Of a stretch of DNA of 64,000 nucleotides, positions 38,173-47,218 are shown piece after piece; position 1 is the stretch's first letter, and each line of letters starts with the position of its first letter. The stretch spans positions 84,989 through 148,988 of the forward strand of contig CAJXXZ010000002.1 of the NCBI GenBank assembly GCA_913063285.1, in the 5' to 3' direction. Both the position numbers and the translations under genes were made by a program. The DNA is from an uncultured bacterium. GTDB taxonomy: Bacteria > Pseudomonadota > Alphaproteobacteria > CAJXXZ01 > 1604HC. Below the pieces are notes generated by a model, which saw only the letters and a list, made by a program, of their open reading frames with translations, was not told where the DNA came from and did not search any database.

Positions 38173-38841
38173 ATGTCTCAAGATAAAGTTTATTCCGCAG
38201 ATCGTGGCATATCTAATTATTTTGTTAATATATATTCTTATCTAAGTATGGGAATAGCATTAATGGGGTCTGTAGCCTTTTTCATGGCATCATCTTGGTC
38301 TATGATCAGATTTGCATTCGCTCTACAGATACCTGTTGCAATTGCAGTTATGTTTATTCCATTTATGATGAGAAGTGTGTCCGTTGATACAGCAAGAATG
38401 CTATATTGGTTATACGCTGGTCTTTTTGGTCTTTTATGCACACCACTATTAGTAGTATATACTACAGCAAGTGTGGCCAATGCTTTCTTTTCAGCTGCAG
38501 CAGTCTTTATGATCGCATCTTACTATGGTTACTATACGGATACAGATCTTTCAAAATACTCTAGTGTATTATTTATCGGAATAATTGGTGTTGTAGGAGT
38601 TAGTCTAATGAATCTTATTCTACAAAGTAGTTTAGTAGATATCATGCTTTCATCAATGGTAATAGTTATCAGTACAGGAATAGTAGCTTTTGATACTCAA
38701 AGGTTAAAATCTATATACTATCACTATTCTGGTAGTGAATCAGATGACGCTATAGCCATCTTCGGAGCTTTAATGTTGTTATGTAGTTTTGTAAATATAT
38801 TTACAGCATTATTAAGACTTGGTGGAACCAGAAGAGAATAG
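38173..38841 (+). CDS. Bax inhibitor-1/YccA family membrane protein
   Basis: A 222-residue protein with about seven membrane helices, beginning near residue 20. The family-like segments SYLSMGIALMGSVAF, GIIGVVGVSLMNLIL and the ending VAFDTQRLKSIYYHY...FGALMLLCSFVNIFTALLRLGG are present. Bacterial members are thought to act as ion leak channels or FtsH-linked proteins. A near-perfect ribosome-binding site (AAGGAGGG) precedes the ATG, stronger than most here. Confidence 0.9.
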   Translation: MSQDKVYSADRGISNYFVNIYSYLSMGIALMGSVAFFMASSWSMIRFAFALQIPVAIAVMFIPFMMRSVSVDTARMLYWLYAGLFGLLCTPLLVVYTTASVANAFFSAAAVFMIASYYGYYTDTDLSKYSSVLFIGIIGVVGVSLMNLILQSSLVDIMLSSMVIVISTGIVAFDTQRLKSIYYHYSGSESDDAIAIFGALMLLCSFVNIFTALLRLGGTRRE

Positions 38842-39051
38842 TTGATTCTACTACTATTCAAGTGTTTATATCATATACAATATGTTAGTTTTATGTAAAT
38901 AAAAGTCTTTGACTATTTTAAGATCAAATTAGTATGGTATTCGTCAAAGTATGAATAATCTCAAAAAGTAATATAATCAATAAAAATAAAAAATAGATTA
39001 AATCAAAAAAAAGAATTGCAAAAAGGTTAAAAAAATGAGATATTTATGTAA

Positions 39052-40206
39052 ATGCTGGAAGAAGTAATAATGGTTTGTGCTAGTGTGTTTAGTGTAATCT
39101 TTATCACTTCTTCTATAGCTCTATCTCTTTCATTACCATTAATGTTAGGTCATATACTTAGTGGATTTATATTACATTTTTTAGGTATATTAAATCCAAA
39201 CTCTTGGATATCTGTTGTATCCGAAATTGGTATTGTGTCTTTACTTTTTATGGCTGGTCTTGAACTTTCTATTGATCACTTTTTTTCTTCTTTACCTTCT
39301 GCTTTTAAATATGTATTCACTCACTTTTTCATTAGCTTTATACTTACTGTTTTTGCAAGCTTCTTTATTGAACTTAATTATCAACTTATATTTTTACTTT
39401 CTTTACTTTTAACTTTAAGTAGTACTGTTGTGGCTCTTAAATCTCTCACTATGCATGATAAGGAGTGTCAGCAACGAGGCCCCATGATTTTAAGTATTCT
39501 ACTATCTCAAGATCTACTCTTTATTTGTGGTATAGTTTTCTTTTCTATATATAATGCTCAAACAAGTGCTAGCACAACTTCTTCTTATGTATCTATAACT
39601 ATACTTTTAACTATTTTGTACACTCTCTCTTCAAATCAGACCTCTTTTATTCGTAAGTTTTGGAGAAATCTAGTAGATCTTGATTTTGAGTATAGGCTAA
39701 TTTCAGCGATATCTCTTTTCTTTGTGTTTTTATATCTGTTTGACTCAATAAATCTATCTATAGCTATGGGAGCTTTTACTTCAGGATTATTTTTAGGTAA
39801 TTTAGAGTTAAAACATAATCAGATGTATCATGCTATGGAACCTATCATTAAGCTTTTAGCGATTTTCTTTTTTGTATATTTAGGAGTACTAGTTCCTATT
39901 GACAGATTAACTTTTGAATATGCTATAAATTTACTACTTGCAAGCATATCTTTACTAACTATAAAAGGTAGTTTACACTACATATTAGCGAGAGTTATTT
40001 TAAAAAAGCAGAACAGTAAGATATTAGCGATTTTACTCACACCTTGTAGCGAGTTATCTTTTTTCATTATAACTATATTGAAAAACTACATGAACTTAAG
40101 CACAAGTTTATATCTACAAGATTTGATTTTATGCTCTCTCATTCTTGGCGCCATACTCACCAACATCACTCGTCGTCTTCTTGATCACACCACCTTTGCT
40201 TTATGA
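39052..40206 (+). CDS. CPA2-type cation/proton antiporter, transporter part only
   Basis: A 384-residue membrane protein with 11-13 helices. Family features: GHILSGFILHFLGIL at the N-terminus, SEIGIVSLLFMAGLELS, LTLSSTVVALKSL, and AMGAFTSGLFLGNLE. This is the Kef/Na+:H+ antiporter membrane domain, without the RCK (TrkA-N) regulatory domain that KefB and KefC carry. Its coding strand has more C than G, opposite to genes at 28-37 kb. Ion specificity unknown. Confidence 0.88.
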   Translation: MLEEVIMVCASVFSVIFITSSIALSLSLPLMLGHILSGFILHFLGILNPNSWISVVSEIGIVSLLFMAGLELSIDHFFSSLPSAFKYVFTHFFISFILTVFASFFIELNYQLIFLLSLLLTLSSTVVALKSLTMHDKECQQRGPMILSILLSQDLLFICGIVFFSIYNAQTSASTTSSYVSITILLTILYTLSSNQTSFIRKFWRNLVDLDFEYRLISAISLFFVFLYLFDSINLSIAMGAFTSGLFLGNLELKHNQMYHAMEPIIKLLAIFFFVYLGVLVPIDRLTFEYAINLLLASISLLTIKGSLHYILARVILKKQNSKILAILLTPCSELSFFIITILKNYMNLSTSLYLQDLILCSLILGAILTNITRRLLDHTTFAL

Positions 40207-40462
40207 CTTGTGTAAAATAAGAAAATTAATACTTTAAAATTTGTAACTCAAAAATTTAAATTTAAAATTTCTTTATATATCAAATATCGCAATTTTAGCA
40301 ATAATTTCAATTATAACCAAAGTTGAGTTTTATAGTAATTCTTTGTGGAAATTTGAAAAAAGAAATATGAAAGTAATTAGATATAAAAGTAGATTTTAAA
40401 TAATACAAATTATTTTAAATAATACAAATTAATTTGAAGATATATGAATAATTAATCAATTA

Positions 40463-41239
40463 TTATTTTGGCAACTGAAATGCAAATCTTGTATAAGGTG
40501 TTGAAATTAAGTTTAGCTTATGTGCTGTGAATTTAACTCCAACAGGATTTGAAAATTTACATATATTAATAATTTTTTGATTAAACTCATATGATGTAAA
40601 TTTATTTTTAATTGCATGTAACATTTCTTTAGGATATATATTGGCAACCATACTAATTATTCCAAACGCTTCAGCATTTAGATAATCTATATAATTAATA
40701 TCATTGCCGGCCCACCATTTCCATTTAATTAGTGATGTATCTATATTTTTTGCAGATCCAGATTCTTTCACTCCAATAATATTAGGTATAGTTTGATATA
40801 ATTTTTTATATATTTCACTCATGCAAAATTTTAACCTTGATGGATTATTATATAAAATAATAGGTTTGTTACATATACTAGCTATTTTTTGTATATAGAA
40901 TAATACATCTGATGAAGATGGATTTATAAAATATTGTGAAGTTACCAATAATGCATCACAGTTCGAAAATTCATCAATAATTTTAATTGCTTGATTAATA
41001 GACAAAGCAGTTACACACCCTAGTAATTTAATCTTAGGAAATAATGTACGAATATGTGTAGTTATTAATCTACGTTCTTCTGGTTCTAATGCTAAGCTCT
41101 CTCCTGTAGTTCCTCCAACAAGTAAACATTTTATTCCAGATTGAACTAAAAATTGTACATGTTTAGTTATACTTTCAAAATCAATCTCAAGCTTATCATT
41201 AAATGGAGTGATTAAAGCTACAATTACTGCTTCAGTCAT
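40463..41239 (-). CDS. dapA: 4-hydroxy-tetrahydrodipicolinate synthase
   Basis: Condenses pyruvate with aspartate semialdehyde, the branch point to diaminopimelate and lysine. Seen: GGTTGES (42-48), Tyr130 in YNNPSR, and the Schiff-base Lys158 in GVKESG. At 258 residues it is short (usually about 290), shortened at the C-terminus. The start overlaps the preceding hydrolase stop by four bases. Confidence 0.95.
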   Translation of the reverse strand: MTEAVIVALITPFNDKLEIDFESITKHVQFLVQSGIKCLLVGGTTGESLALEPEERRLITTHIRTLFPKIKLLGCVTALSINQAIKIIDEFSNCDALLVTSQYFINPSSSDVLFYIQKIASICNKPIILYNNPSRLKFCMSEIYKKLYQTIPNIIGVKESGSAKNIDTSLIKWKWWAGNDINYIDYLNAEAFGIISMVANIYPKEMLHAIKNKFTSYEFNQKIINICKFSNPVGVKFTAHKLNLISTPYTRFAFQLPK

Positions 41240-41949
41240 GAGTGAAATAGCTGAAGTGTTCTAGAATTTTGAGCTATATCCTTACTTGTATTATTTAGAT
41301 CTGCTTGATGAATATAATCACATATAATGTTTTGTAAATCTGCAAGCTTGTTAGTATAATAATGATCTGCTTGATCAATACAACAGTAATTAATTATGTT
41401 ATTTTGTCTTTGAAGAGTTTCAGATAGTGATTGTGTATGAACATGATTTACAGTTGTATCTTCTGATCCATGAATAAACAGTCCATTTGGACAAGGAGTA
41501 AGAAGATTTAAATCTCCAGATTCTATAGATGGAGTTATAGATACAAAATTAGTAGTTTCTGGCCTACGCATTGCAGATTGTAATGCAATTAAAGCTCCAA
41601 ATGAATAGCCTACAATCCATAACTGAGTTAGAGTAGGGCCTGTTCTTTGAGTTAGCCAATCTAAAGCTGCTAGTGCATCAAACAGTTCATATTTTCCTTT
41701 AGAAAATTTTCCTTGTGATTTTCCAACACCACGAAAATTAATACGTAATGTGTCAAAATTATCTTTAATAAAAATTGCATTTAAAAATTGCATTATCTTT
41801 GATCTCATATGACCACCATGTTCTGGATCTGGATGTAATAATAATACTGCTTTGGAGGATTTTCCTCGGCAATAAGCTCCTTCAAGTCTACCATCTGGTC
41901 CATGTATAAGAATATCGAATACTCTGTGCATTAGGAAATTATACATCAA
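41236..41949 (-). CDS. Alpha/beta hydrolase of the dienelactone/YsgA-like type
   Basis: A 237-residue cytosolic hydrolase. Seen: LHPDPEHGGHM, FRGVGKSQGKF, and the nucleophile elbow GYSFGA with Ser116; an Asp near 176 (GSEDTT) and a His near 206 (DQADHYY) complete the likely triad. The opening LIHGPDGRLEGAY is typical of a family found widely in alphaproteobacteria. It is coupled to dapA by the four-base overlap, but a lysine-related role is not shown. Confidence 0.85.
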   Translation of the reverse strand: MMYNFLMHRVFDILIHGPDGRLEGAYCRGKSSKAVLLLHPDPEHGGHMRSKIMQFLNAIFIKDNFDTLRINFRGVGKSQGKFSKGKYELFDALAALDWLTQRTGPTLTQLWIVGYSFGALIALQSAMRRPETTNFVSITPSIESGDLNLLTPCPNGLFIHGSEDTTVNHVHTQSLSETLQRQNNIINYCCIDQADHYYTNKLADLQNIICDYIHQADLNNTSKDIAQNSRTLQLFHS

Positions 41950-42032
41950 ATTTGTTTGAAATTCAAGAAATATACTTCATTATTAATATTTATATATATA
42001 AATATACTAACATTAGTTTAAATCAAGCTAAT

Positions 42033-43547
42033 TTAAACTGTTTCTTTAGACTTTTTTTGTATCTCTTCTTGATACATTTGAGATAGATTGTTTACGGCAT
42101 ATAGCCAAATAAATATCAAAAATAGTACTAATATACATAGAACAGGAGCTATTGCTCGTTGAGTTTGAGGTATTCCAATTAATGATGCTAGAAATAATAA
42201 TCCAGCTTGTATATATGATCCAGATGCTTTTGAAAGGCGATTACCTACCACATCAATTGCTGATTTTCCTTTGACCTTTAGATTATCATCTAGAGGAATA
42301 TATGCCATCTCTTTTGTAGGATCAAAAAGAACATATTTTGTTGCCTTACTTGCTACATTCTGTATAAATCCTATTACAACGCTAAATTTTAAAACATCAA
42401 ATGATAGACCTGAAAATTTTCCTATCATCTGAAATAGATTTGGAAATAGAATAGACATGTAGAATAAAATTGATGTTACACCTAACATTAATGGAGTTAA
42501 TATTGCACAAGCGTACCAACTATAATTTTGTAAGATATATCGTGATGCAAAAGCTCCTATTAAGGTCATTATTCCTGTCCAGATAAATAGAGATGCAGTC
42601 CATGCCGCATATTCATTTTGTGATGAAGCTAGAGCCTTCATCTGTCCCTTCCATGTAATTTCTACAAGATTAATACTTACATTGTAAGATACAACTAATA
42701 ATACGATAAATAGTAAGTATCTGGAATTTATAATTTCATAAACTCCATCCCAAAAATTGACTTTTTCTTTCTTTTTTGGCTTTGCTAATTCCTGAGCTTT
42801 TACATCTTTATCATTGGAAATGTAATAATGCAAAACTCCCATTAAAACTGCACATATAACTACTAATGATAGAGCTATTATTACATTACGCTCTATACGA
42901 GATTCATTTATAAATAGTACTTGAATTAAGCTTCCTGCCGCAATTAATCCTAATTGGCCAATTACTCCAAACATTGGATAAAAACGTTTTGCTTGTTCAG
43001 TTTGTGTAATTTGATTTGCAAATTGCCAAAATAAAAATGATATACAAAATGCTCCCCATGTTTCAGCCATTCCATAAAATATTGCAAATGACCATAGAGA
43101 ATATAGAGGAAATATCCAAGATATAGCCGGAAATCTAGCGGTTAAACTTTGAATAGTTTCTTCAGATGGATGTAGATAGTCTCTTGCTGGAAAAATAACG
43201 TAAGCGAATAGTGAAAAGAATATTATAAATGGAGCAAGAGAATAATAAAACATATTTTCTTTATTTTCAATTCTAGCTCGCATACGATTGTATACAGATA
43301 CAAATAATATTGCAGATGGAAATACAACTAGAGGTTTTATAAAGTGTACTACCTCAGCAGCACCTCTTGGATCTCCAATTACTAAAGTGTCTTTTAGCGT
43401 TCGCAATAGTGTATAATTAAATAATACACAAAACTGCATCAGGCTTAGACTTAAAAATTTTTTTATTTCATCACTTCTTATGGCGAATATATAGTAAGTG
43501 GCTCTGCGTAAGAGATTCCAGAGCCCAGATAAACCATATGAGGTCAT
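42033..43547 (-). CDS. tlc: ATP/ADP translocase (Tlc/NTT family)
   Basis: Inner-membrane carrier that imports host ATP in exchange for ADP; the hallmark of energy parasites such as Rickettsiales and Chlamydiales. I place the start at 43547, four bases after a clear AAGGAG, giving 504 residues; a longer in-frame ATG at 43595 has no such site. Family-like segments: FNYTLLRTLKDTLVIGDPRGAAE (near the N-terminus, residues ~40-62), WGAFCISFLFWQFANQIT and KATKYVLFDPTKEMAYIPLD. Eleven to twelve membrane helices can be drawn. Its presence makes a host-cell lifestyle very likely. Specificity may be for ATP or other nucleotides. Confidence 0.97.
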   Translation of the reverse strand: MTSYGLSGLWNLLRRATYYIFAIRSDEIKKFLSLSLMQFCVLFNYTLLRTLKDTLVIGDPRGAAEVVHFIKPLVVFPSAILFVSVYNRMRARIENKENMFYYSLAPFIIFFSLFAYVIFPARDYLHPSEETIQSLTARFPAISWIFPLYSLWSFAIFYGMAETWGAFCISFLFWQFANQITQTEQAKRFYPMFGVIGQLGLIAAGSLIQVLFINESRIERNVIIALSLVVICAVLMGVLHYYISNDKDVKAQELAKPKKKEKVNFWDGVYEIINSRYLLFIVLLVVSYNVSINLVEITWKGQMKALASSQNEYAAWTASLFIWTGIMTLIGAFASRYILQNYSWYACAILTPLMLGVTSILFYMSILFPNLFQMIGKFSGLSFDVLKFSVVIGFIQNVASKATKYVLFDPTKEMAYIPLDDNLKVKGKSAIDVVGNRLSKASGSYIQAGLLFLASLIGIPQTQRAIAPVLCILVLFLIFIWLYAVNNLSQMYQEEIQKKSKETV

Positions 43548-43604
43548 ATTACTCCTTTTTTCCACATATCCTAACACATATTTTGTTAAAGACAAGCTTG
43601 TAAT

Positions 43605-44123
43605 ATGAAAGTAATTTTATATGATTGCTTAATGCTTGTCAATAAAATGTTGAGACAGATGTGTCATGATCTCATAAATTCACTTTTTGCTGTTTCTATG
43701 TTAGAGATTGAAAATTTAAATACAAGCCATGAATTACAGCAGCCCATTCAGAAATGTCTTCAAATTCTTACTTTTGTAAGAGCTGCTTACTGTTTGCAAA
43801 ATTGTTCTTTGGAGCATTTACAGGAATTATTGCATAATTATGATTTTAATTCTAATGTTACTTTTAACAGTTTAAAATTGGATGAAAGAATTCCTTCTTT
43901 TGTTTTAGCTTTACTTTTATGTGTAAAAAGAAGTGGAAAAATAATTGTAAATAGTACATCTATCAAATTAAATAAATATACATTTTTAAATATTGGGTTA
44001 AAAGCATTGAGTGAACATGAATATGATCATGGTGTTAGCGGATATCTTGTGATGATGGCTGAAATGATGAAGGAAAAAAATATTATATTTGATTTAGAAA
44101 AATATGAATTTAATTTTATGTAA
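43605..44123 (+). CDS. chpT: ChpT-like histidine phosphotransferase
   Basis: A 172-residue protein with the pattern MCHDLINSLFAVSMLEIEN at 19-37; HDL with His21 is the phosphate-accepting site of the ChpT family, which relays phosphate from CckA to CtrA in the alphaproteobacterial cell cycle. The C-terminal half is the degenerate ATPase-like domain, poorly conserved. It is divergent from tlc (58 bases) and sits directly before the 44-57 kb array. Confidence 0.75.
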   Translation: MKVILYDCLMLVNKMLRQMCHDLINSLFAVSMLEIENLNTSHELQQPIQKCLQILTFVRAAYCLQNCSLEHLQELLHNYDFNSNVTFNSLKLDERIPSFVLALLLCVKRSGKIIVNSTSIKLNKYTFLNIGLKALSEHEYDHGVSGYLVMMAEMMKEKNIIFDLEKYEFNFM

Positions 44124-44234
44124 AGCTGATAATTAGAATTGTTACTATACTACAAATCATTAAAACAAAAATTATATATTCCTTTAAGTTTAAGAGTAAT
44201 TGAGATATATTTGCTATTATATTTCAAAAAAGTA

Positions 44235-44262
44235 TTGACACAATACTTAATATATATCAAAT
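44235..44262 (+). promoter_or_regulatory. Array promoter 1
   Basis: -35 TTGACA (44235-44240), 16 bases, weak -10 TCAAAT (44257-44262), eight bases to ATG. No ribosome-binding site. Confidence 0.5.
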
Positions 44263-44270
44263 TATAATTT

Positions 44271-45197
44271 ATGAACATATATAAAATAATAGTTTTTTTA
44301 TGCACTTCTTCTTTTGTAACTAGTGAATTGGCTGCAAATACAGGTAGTTCTTATCAATTTTTTGATTGTACGGAAACTATACATTTTCAAAAAGATGACA
44401 TGATGAGAGAAAGATTTAATAAAAAAGAATATCAAGATTTATTTAGGCAGATGCTTACAATTTCTGATGTATCAAATTCCTCCGCAGCAATAATTGATAA
44501 ATTAGGTGATAATATCGCAGATGATGTTTTTTATAAAACAAGACATTTATATAGAATATCAGAACTACAGAACTTAAGTATAAAACTATCACACCAATAC
44601 TCAGAATTTAAAAAAATCTTATACAAAAAGTGGACCTATAGATCAAAATTATTAAAAGGTGTAAATTATGCAAGAAATAATTTTAATAAGATGCGTGAGT
44701 CTTTGAATAATAAAATTAAGGATATTAATATTAAAAAGCAAAAAAAATCTACTTTTGGCAGATTTTTGGATGCAGTTCAATCAAAATGTGGATTAAAAAA
44801 TCAAGCAACAATAAGGCAGGAAAGACTTATTCAAGGTTATGAAAGGCAAATTCAAGCACTATCAGAGCGAGAAAAAGAGGTGGTCACTTCACTTAAAGAA
44901 AAAATATTATCCTTAGAAAAGACATTACTAGCTCAAAAAAAAGACTGGCATCTTTTAGCGCATAATGCAAATACTCTTGAAAAGTTAATACAACTCATAC
45001 ATCCTTATATTTTTGATCATGATTCAAAAGAAAATAAAGGTAAAAGTTCTCCATTGAAATATGCTAAATCTCTTAATAATAAAGGAAAGCTAGCACCATT
45101 AATAATGCAAGATGATACAGGTCTCTTGACAAAATTCATTATGGAGTATTTTGATTTGAAAGATTTTTTAATTCCTGTAACTTTATTTGATGTATGA
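44271..45197 (+). CDS. Array protein 1: secreted, coiled-coil, C-terminal PVTLFDV module
   Basis: First of twelve tandem paralogues; not a family I recognise. 308 residues: signal peptide MNIYKIIVFLCTSSFVTSEL; a helical region with FRQMLTISD at 58-66; the motif RISEL at 95-99; FGRFLDAVQSKC at 162-173; a coiled coil (about 180-225); then the family C-terminal module (about 263-308) with KGKLAPLIMQDDTGLL and IPVTLFDV as its last residues. It belongs with copies 4, 5, 7 and 9 (subgroup A). Intact. Likely exported; final location and function unknown. Confidence 0.8.
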   Translation: MNIYKIIVFLCTSSFVTSELAANTGSSYQFFDCTETIHFQKDDMMRERFNKKEYQDLFRQMLTISDVSNSSAAIIDKLGDNIADDVFYKTRHLYRISELQNLSIKLSHQYSEFKKILYKKWTYRSKLLKGVNYARNNFNKMRESLNNKIKDINIKKQKKSTFGRFLDAVQSKCGLKNQATIRQERLIQGYERQIQALSEREKEVVTSLKEKILSLEKTLLAQKKDWHLLAHNANTLEKLIQLIHPYIFDHDSKENKGKSSPLKYAKSLNNKGKLAPLIMQDDTGLLTKFIMEYFDLKDFLIPVTLFDV

Positions 45198-45258
45198 GGT
45201 TCAGAGTAGTTAGATGAAAAATAATTTTAATATGATTATAAGCGTATTTTAATAAATA

Positions 45259-45286
45259 TTGACAAAATATGAAATTATGTTAATGT
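45259..45286 (+). promoter_or_regulatory. Array promoter 2
   Basis: TTGACA (45259-45264), 16 bases, -10 TAATGT (45281-45286), six bases to ATG 45293. This spacing decides that 45293, not the in-frame ATG at 45287, is the start. Confidence 0.65.
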
Positions 45287-45292
45287 ATGACT

Positions 45293-46078
45293 ATGAATAA
45301 ATTAAAAATAATGTTTTTATTATTTACTACTTCTTTTGCGATTGGAAGTCAGGTAACTGAAAATAGTGTAGATGAGAGTAGTCAAGCACAAATAACTGAA
45401 AATATCACAGCTGAGAGAATTCTTCATGAAGTTCATGAAATATTTAGAAAAGTCTTAATAGAAATGTCAAGACTATCTAATCATTTAGAAGACTATGATG
45501 AAACTATACAATATGATGACTGTAAAACAAAGAAACTTTTATGTAAAATTTCAGATTTACCCAATTACTTACAAAAATCAAAAGAGCAATCAAACTTGGC
45601 TAGTTATAAATATTTTTCACTTCAGTCTAAGATACAAGAAGAATTAAAGAGAAAACAAAATGCATGTGGAGGAATACTGTATATTATATCTAATTTTATA
45701 CCTCAGTTAAAAAATTATCTTAATAGAGAGATTACACCTTTAGAAGCTGAACAAGAAGGTGTTGAAAGAATTTGGAATTATTTGCAAAAAAATACTGATA
45801 TGTTGAATGCTTTGAATAAAGAGCAATTTAAAATAGCCGACTACATTAATGCATTAAAAGATTGTTGTGTGCATCTCTTGGGTCATATTCCTCCTAATAC
45901 ATTTCAGCGTCGATTAAGCCATATTAAAAAACTAAATCTTACAGGACAATTATTTCCATTAATTGCAGAAGGTAGTAATAAGGAGCTTATACAATTTGTT
46001 TTACGTAGTATCGATTGGAAGGATCTTGTAATTTCAGTCACTTTATTTGATGTGCCAGATCTTGATGAGTTAAATTAA
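45293..46078 (+). CDS. Array protein 2: secreted, subgroup B
   Basis: 261 residues with signal peptide MNKLKIMFLLFTTSFAIGSQ. Contains IFRKVLIEMS, then KISDLPNYL in the middle, a GGILYIISNFIPQLKN segment, and the C-terminal module ending in SVTLFDVPDLDELN. Closest to copy 6 in length and in the central KTKK.L..K.SDL..YL..S region. The last 90 bases of the gene and flank match the end of copy 4 with two differences, which points to recent exchange. Intact; function unknown. Confidence 0.8.
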   Translation: MNKLKIMFLLFTTSFAIGSQVTENSVDESSQAQITENITAERILHEVHEIFRKVLIEMSRLSNHLEDYDETIQYDDCKTKKLLCKISDLPNYLQKSKEQSNLASYKYFSLQSKIQEELKRKQNACGGILYIISNFIPQLKNYLNREITPLEAEQEGVERIWNYLQKNTDMLNALNKEQFKIADYINALKDCCVHLLGHIPPNTFQRRLSHIKKLNLTGQLFPLIAEGSNKELIQFVLRSIDWKDLVISVTLFDVPDLDELN

Positions 46079-46119
46079 GAATAAATTTTAATATTATTTT
46101 CAATATATTGTAATAAGTA

Positions 46120-46147
46120 TTGATAAAATATGAAATTATTATATATA
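46120..46147 (+). promoter_or_regulatory. Array promoter 3
   Basis: TTGATA (46120-46125), 16 bases, -10 TATATA (46142-46147), six bases to ATG 46154. Confidence 0.65.
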
Positions 46148-46153
46148 TAAGTT

Positions 46154-47080
46154 ATGAATAAATTAAAAATAATATGTCTATTCTTTACTGCTTCTTTTGC
46201 AGGTAGTAGTGACATAGACGGTTCTCAAGATGCTCAATCTTGTGTTCGTACCCAACACTTCGTTGCTTCTCAATCCTTCTTTGGTGACATTAAAGATCAA
46301 CTTAAAGTTGAAAATTTCTTGCAGAGTGTAGTGCATCAACAAGATAAAGCATCTTTTCATTCACGACACTATACACCTTATGATTCTACTTCTCAATCAA
46401 TAGAAAGTCTTCGTAGGGATGTAGAGACTGTACAAGATATAATTTTAGATATAATGACAGTTCTTAATAATTCTATTGATAAAATGACCATAGGTCAATT
46501 TAAAAATGATAGTTTAAAAGAGTGTGATATTGCAGCTTATTATGCATTACAAAAAATGACTGAAATTGCTAACGGAGAATCTTCAATTTTAATGCCATAT
46601 GATGCTAAAGGAAAGAAGTGTTTAATTACATTGTGTGCTTTGAAGAGTGAGCTTAAAAAAGCAGAAGATAAAGTTTCAGCTTGTCTTAAAGAAATAGAAA
46701 AATTAAAAATAAAACAAGCTGCTGAAGAGTCAGATGAAAGTCTTCTTGTTTTACAACGTAAGGAGTATGAGCTTACGCTTTTAGAATATAATATGAAAGT
46801 ACTACAGTCTTTGAATTTCACTCAAGATATCATCACCAGACCTATAAAACCTAATCATATGCTTGACCATAGTTTTATTAGTGCTGATTGCTGTAACAAG
46901 ATAGAATCTATAATGAATTATGTGAGAAGTGCTAATGATAAAGGACTACTAGTAGATGAAATGATCAAAGATGGTAATAAAATTCTCTATGTCTTTGCTG
47001 TAAATCATATTTCTCTAGGAGCTTGGGTGCTTCCAGTCACTTTATGTGATGTTTCAAATTTTGATGATCAAGATATATAA
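46154..47080 (+). CDS. Array protein 3: secreted, subgroup C
   Basis: 308 residues with signal peptide MNKLKIICLFFTASFAGSS. The central part has SLRRDVETVQDIILDIMTVL, a segment with AYYALQKMTEIANGE, and a coiled coil (about 175-220). The C-terminal module is diverged but clear: KGLLVDEMIKDGNKIL, then VLPVTLCDVSNFDDQDI. Closest to copy 11 (shared F-SR-Y/H-Y and DLETV-like regions). Intact; function unknown. Confidence 0.8.
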   Translation: MNKLKIICLFFTASFAGSSDIDGSQDAQSCVRTQHFVASQSFFGDIKDQLKVENFLQSVVHQQDKASFHSRHYTPYDSTSQSIESLRRDVETVQDIILDIMTVLNNSIDKMTIGQFKNDSLKECDIAAYYALQKMTEIANGESSILMPYDAKGKKCLITLCALKSELKKAEDKVSACLKEIEKLKIKQAAEESDESLLVLQRKEYELTLLEYNMKVLQSLNFTQDIITRPIKPNHMLDHSFISADCCNKIESIMNYVRSANDKGLLVDEMIKDGNKILYVFAVNHISLGAWVLPVTLCDVSNFDDQDI

Positions 47081-47183
47081 ATTTATATTCTTGAATTGTG
47101 TAGTAATTATTTTAATAAGCTGTATTTTTTCTTTAAACTGAATATAGGTGTTGAATTTTTTTATCACTGTATTTTAGCAAATA

Positions 47184-47212
47184 TTGTTAAATTATAAAAA
47201 ATATATTAATGT
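47184..47212 (+). promoter_or_regulatory. Array promoter 4
   Basis: TTGTTA (47184-47189), 17 bases, -10 TAATGT (47207-47212), six bases to ATG 47219. Intact although the gene is broken. Confidence 0.6.
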
Positions 47213-47218
47213 AAGTTT

